15,378 nucleotides of DNA, from contig JACCSZ010000076.1 of assembly GCA_013812695.1 (NCBI GenBank), positions 1 through 15,378 on the forward strand, in the 5' to 3' direction. The stretch's first letter is position 1. Each line of letters starts with the position of its first letter. Positions 12,424 through 15,378 of this stretch are shown one piece after another. The notes beneath the pieces are model-generated. The model ran no database searches, was not told where the DNA came from, and was given only the letters and a program-made list of their open reading frames with translations. The translations under genes were made by a program, and so were the position numbers. Source of the DNA: Gemmatimonadales bacterium (GTDB taxonomy: Bacteria; Gemmatimonadota; Gemmatimonadetes; Gemmatimonadales; GWC2-71-9).

Positions 12424-15152
12424 CCGCCTCCGACCTCGACATCCGTCGCGACCTGATCGGCCGGTCATCGGATCTGGGCGATCTCGCCCGGCGGCTCGCC
12501 GAGCACGCCGCGCCGGCGCTGACCCGGGTGGCGGCACGACCTGCGCACAAGGCGCTGCTGTCGACCGATGGCGGGGTCTGCCCCGACGACGGCGCCATGC
12601 TCGCATTCGATCCGTGGAGCCCGGAAGCTCACCGATGCCCGCGCTGTGGCCGCGACTGCCGGGGCGAGCGGCACGATCGCGCCTGGGCCCGCTACCAGCA
12701 CCTCTGGCTCGCCGAGCGCGCGGCGACGCTCGCGGCACTCGGTGCCCTCGCCGGCGAGCGGGGCGCGGCCGAGCGGGCGAGCGAGATCCTGTCGGGCTAC
12801 GCCTCCTCCTACTTCGACTATCCCAACCGCGACAACGTCCTCGGCCCGAGCCGGCTGTTCTTCTCGACCTACCTCGAGTCGATCTGGATCACCAACTACG
12901 TCGCGGCCGCGATGTTGCTGCGCGAGAGCGGGGATCTCTCGAGCGAAGTCGCGGACGGCGTGAGCGTGGTGGCCGAGGAAGCGGCCAACCTCATCGGCGA
13001 GTTCGACGAAGGGTTTTCCAACCGGCAGACGTGGCACAACGCCGCGCTGGCGGCCATCGCGGTCTGGTTCGAGGACGAGGAGCTGGCCACCCGCGCCGTG
13101 CAAGGGCCGACCGGCATGCTGGCGCACCTCGTCCGAGGATTCGGCGATGATGGCATGTGGTACGAGGGCGAGAACTACCACCTGTTCGCTCTACGCGGCC
13201 AGCTCACGGCGATGGGTTGGGCCCGGCAGGCCGGACTGGATCTGCTCGAGGACGAGCGGTTGGGCGCGCGACTGGCCGCCGCGCTCCGCGCCCCGGCGGT
13301 GACGGCGCTGCCCGACCACACCTTTCCCGCCCGCAAGGACTCCCGGTTCGGCGTATCGCTTGCGCAGCCGATGTACCTCGAGCTGTGGGAGGTCGGGCTG
13401 GCATGGTTGGGCGACGAGGATTCCGATCTTTGGAGCTGGCTCCGCGAGCTCTACGCAGCGCCGGCGCCCCGGGCCGAACCGTTCGATTCGTACCTGCACG
13501 AGGCCGGCGTGCCCGCGCCGCAGGCGCCGCGCACGCGTGCCGATCTTTCCTGGTGGGCGCTCGTCGAGATGGCGCCCTCGCTGCCGGACCAGGCGCCGCC
13601 GTGGGCGCCGGGCCCGGTGCTGATGGAAGGGCAGGGTCTGGCGATCGTCCGCGACGGCGCGCGCTACGCCAGCCTCGAGTGCGGCCCATTCGGCGGCGGG
13701 CACGGACATCCCGACCGGCTGCACCTGACGATGCACGCGGACGGACGGCACTGGCTCGCCGATCCGGGCACCGGATCGTACGTCAGCCGCGATCTGTTCT
13801 GGTACCGCTCCACGCTGGCGCACAACGCGCCGCGCCTCGACGGCCGGTCGCAGCCGGCCGGCGACGCGCACTGTGACGCGTTCGACTCTCGGGAGCGGGG
13901 AGCGGAGACCTGGAGCTGGACCCGCGGCCGCTACGGCGACCTGACCCGCACGCTCGTCCTCGGCCGCTATCTGCTGGATGTCGTCGAGCTGGGCGGCGGG
14001 GACGCGAGAACGCTCGAGCTGCCGTGGCACCTCGACGGACAGGTCGAGGTCCTGACGGCCGGCGGCTGGACCGCCGATCGGCTCTCCGACCCGTTCGTCG
14101 AAGACGTCGAGCGATTCACCGGGTCCGTCGACGGCGGGGTCGTGCTCCGCGCCCGCTCGGAGGACGGTGCCACGCTGAGCCTGCACCTCCGGTTCGACGG
14201 CGAGCTGCTCCGCGCGAGCGTGCCCGCGCGCCCCGGCCGGACGGGTCGCGCCACGTGCTACCTCGTCCGAACCCGTCGCCCGCGCGTGGTCGCGGCGCTG
14301 GAGAGCGGACGCGGCCAGCCGGCGCTGCGATCGGTGGCGGTGTCGGGCGACGTGATCGAAGTCGAGACCGCGGCGGGCGTCGATCGCCACGCGGTGACTC
14401 CGGCCGGCTGGGAGATCGCTGGGCCAGCAGGCACCCTGCGGCTGGCCGGGCTCCGACGCGAAGCCGCGGCCCCGAAGCCGCTCATCGACATGCACAAGCC
14501 CACGCGCGCGCACGGGGTCGCGCTTCACGTGACACCGGCGCCGGCCATCGATGGAACGCTCGACGACTTCGACGCAACAGCGCCGCTCACGCTCGACCAT
14601 GACGACCAGTATCGGCGGGGCGAGGAGCCGTACGACGGCCCCGAAGAGCTGTCCGCCACCGTGCTCGCCAACTGGGACGCCGACGCGCTCTATCTCGGCG
14701 TGGACGTCGTCAAGGCCGAGACCATCGTTCGACCGGACGACGCGCCACCGCTCCACCTCGACAACGAGCCCGACGACATTCACGCCGACGGGCTGCAGGT
14801 TTACCTCCGCCCCGATGCGGACGGGCCGGTGTACGGCTTGCTCGTGGCGCTGGCCGACGAACGCGGAGGCATCCGCGCCAGTGCCACGGCCGGGAGCGCC
14901 GGCACGGCCGGGATGGTGAGCGGCAGGTGGCGGCCAACCGGGACCGGGTATGCACTCACACTGCGCCTCGCGCCGCCGGATTGGGCGCCTCGCGCAGGCG
15001 ATGTGCTGGGCTTCGACCTGCTCGTCAACGAGATGCATCCCGGCCGCCTTCGCCGTGCCGGCCAGCTCGTGTGGAGCGGTGGCGGCGGGTGGGTCTATCT
15101 TCGCGGCGACCGCCAGGACCCGGGCGCATTCGGCACGCTGGAGCTCCAGTGA
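12417..15152 (+). CDS. Heparinase II/III-like protein with C-terminal CBM9-like domain, predicted cytosolic
   Basis: A 911-residue protein with no signal peptide. Residues 50-82 hold a cysteine set (Cys55, Cys74, Cys77, Cys81; CPRCGRDC) that resembles a small metal site. An all-helical toroid follows with QTWHNAALA (His207, Asn208) and WYEGENYH (Tyr254, His255), residues placed like those of heparinase/alginate-lyase toroids. The heparinase II/III signature is GGGHGHPDRLHLTMHADGRH (426-445), then LADPGTGSYVSRDL and STLAHNAPRLDG. A beta-sandwich domain leads to a CBM9-like module (about 705-911: PAPAIDGTLDDFDA, DADALYLGVDVV, DGLQVYLRP, YALTLRLAPPDW). The GTG at 12417 overlaps the kinase stop by 7 bases. 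Expected action is eliminative cleavage of a uronate-containing glycan; the substrate is unknown, and relatives in polysaccharide-biosynthesis clusters exist. Confidence 0.87.
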   Translation: MLTASDLDIRRDLIGRSSDLGDLARRLAEHAAPALTRVAARPAHKALLSTDGGVCPDDGAMLAFDPWSPEAHRCPRCGRDCRGERHDRAWARYQHLWLAERAATLAALGALAGERGAAERASEILSGYASSYFDYPNRDNVLGPSRLFFSTYLESIWITNYVAAAMLLRESGDLSSEVADGVSVVAEEAANLIGEFDEGFSNRQTWHNAALAAIAVWFEDEELATRAVQGPTGMLAHLVRGFGDDGMWYEGENYHLFALRGQLTAMGWARQAGLDLLEDERLGARLAAALRAPAVTALPDHTFPARKDSRFGVSLAQPMYLELWEVGLAWLGDEDSDLWSWLRELYAAPAPRAEPFDSYLHEAGVPAPQAPRTRADLSWWALVEMAPSLPDQAPPWAPGPVLMEGQGLAIVRDGARYASLECGPFGGGHGHPDRLHLTMHADGRHWLADPGTGSYVSRDLFWYRSTLAHNAPRLDGRSQPAGDAHCDAFDSRERGAETWSWTRGRYGDLTRTLVLGRYLLDVVELGGGDARTLELPWHLDGQVEVLTAGGWTADRLSDPFVEDVERFTGSVDGGVVLRARSEDGATLSLHLRFDGELLRASVPARPGRTGRATCYLVRTRRPRVVAALESGRGQPALRSVAVSGDVIEVETAAGVDRHAVTPAGWEIAGPAGTLRLAGLRREAAAPKPLIDMHKPTRAHGVALHVTPAPAIDGTLDDFDATAPLTLDHDDQYRRGEEPYDGPEELSATVLANWDADALYLGVDVVKAETIVRPDDAPPLHLDNEPDDIHADGLQVYLRPDADGPVYGLLVALADERGGIRASATAGSAGTAGMVSGRWRPTGTGYALTLRLAPPDWAPRAGDVLGFDLLVNEMHPGRLRRAGQLVWSGGGGWVYLRGDRQDPGAFGTLELQ

Positions 15153-15378
15153 GCGACGCCGTCGCGGGAATCACGTCGACCGGCAGCAAGCGTCCGGAAG
15201 TCCTGTTCGGGGGCGCGGTGCCGGGCGTTCCGCGCGCGATGGTGCGCTCCGAAGGCTGTCGTGTGTGGGACGCGCAGGGCCGCGAGTATCTCGATCTCAT
15301 CATGGGGCTCGGCGCGGTGGCCCTGGGCTACGCCGACCCGCAGGTGACCGAAGCGGCGGTGGCCGCGGTACGCGCGGG
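15149..15378 (+). CDS. Class-III aminotransferase (glutamate-1-semialdehyde aminomutase-like), N-terminal part
   Basis: The first 76 residues of a PLP-dependent fold-type I enzyme are visible; the window ends before the PLP lysine. The segment FGGAVPGVPRAMVRSEGCRV, then WDAQGREYLDLIMGLGAVAL and GYADPQVTEAAVAAV, is the N-terminal signature of the GSA-aminomutase-like branch of class III. The GTG start at 15149 overlaps the lyase stop (GTGA) and has GGAG five bases upstream. A haem-biosynthesis hemL identity is unlikely from context. As the fourth coupled gene of a glycan operon it more likely transaminates a keto- or aldehyde-sugar intermediate; that is inference. Confidence 0.85.
   Translation, partial: MSDAVAGITSTGSKRPEVLFGGAVPGVPRAMVRSEGCRVWDAQGREYLDLIMGLGAVALGYADPQVTEAAVAAVRA

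Noticed and set aside
13191..15038. Long open frame antisense to the lyase-CBM9 gene
   Set aside because: Arginine-rich translation without domain signatures; the plus strand carries an unmistakable heparinase II/III signature.

Overview
The window is GC-rich (roughly 70%), densely coding, and carries at least five predicted lipoproteins (lipoboxes LVGC, LTAC, VAAC, LAAC, LVGC) plus an RND efflux adaptor. That points to a diderm bacterium, probably an uncultured soil-type lineage such as Gemmatimonadota or a neighbour. The phylum is my inference from overall style, not from a marker gene. I see no rRNA, tRNA, CRISPR array, transposase or phage gene.

Layout. (a) 1-1709, minus strand: an ArsR-family regulator, an RND periplasmic adaptor lipoprotein and the first codons of the RND permease form an efflux operon. 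Its promoter has a consensus -35 and an 18-bp palindrome over the -10, and the transcript appears leaderless. (b) 1812-3793: a radical-SAM protein of the UDG-linked putative DNA modification/repair family (minus) diverges from a NUDIX hydrolase (plus). Its usual glycosylase partner is not visible. (c) 3894-7852: an HbpS/GlcG-like lipoprotein (minus), a 435-bp gene-free gap, then a metzincin-type metalloprotease lipoprotein translationally coupled to a DUF6438 lipoprotein (plus). (d) 7853-8040: a convergent spacer with a 16-17 bp tandem repeat running into a REP-like 28-bp inverted pair. A diverged copy of the same repeat lies at 1760-1789. (e) 8041-15378: two Opp/Dpp-type permeases (minus) diverge from a four-gene plus-strand operon: family-5 solute-binding lipoprotein, GHMP sugar kinase, cytosolic heparinase II/III-like protein with a C-terminal CBM9-like domain, and a class-III aminotransferase cut by the window end.

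The most interesting unit is (e). All four plus-strand genes begin with GTG, and each of the last three overlaps the gene before it by 4-7 bases, so their products are probably made in coordinated amounts. The simplest reading is import of an oligosaccharide (probably uronate-containing) through an Opp-like ABC importer, cleavage inside the cell by the lyase-like enzyme, phosphorylation of a released sugar, and transamination of a downstream intermediate. The substrate is unknown, no ATPase gene is present, and an activated-sugar salvage or biosynthetic role remains possible. A 21-bp perfect inverted repeat between the two permease genes is a second unexplained structure in this locus.
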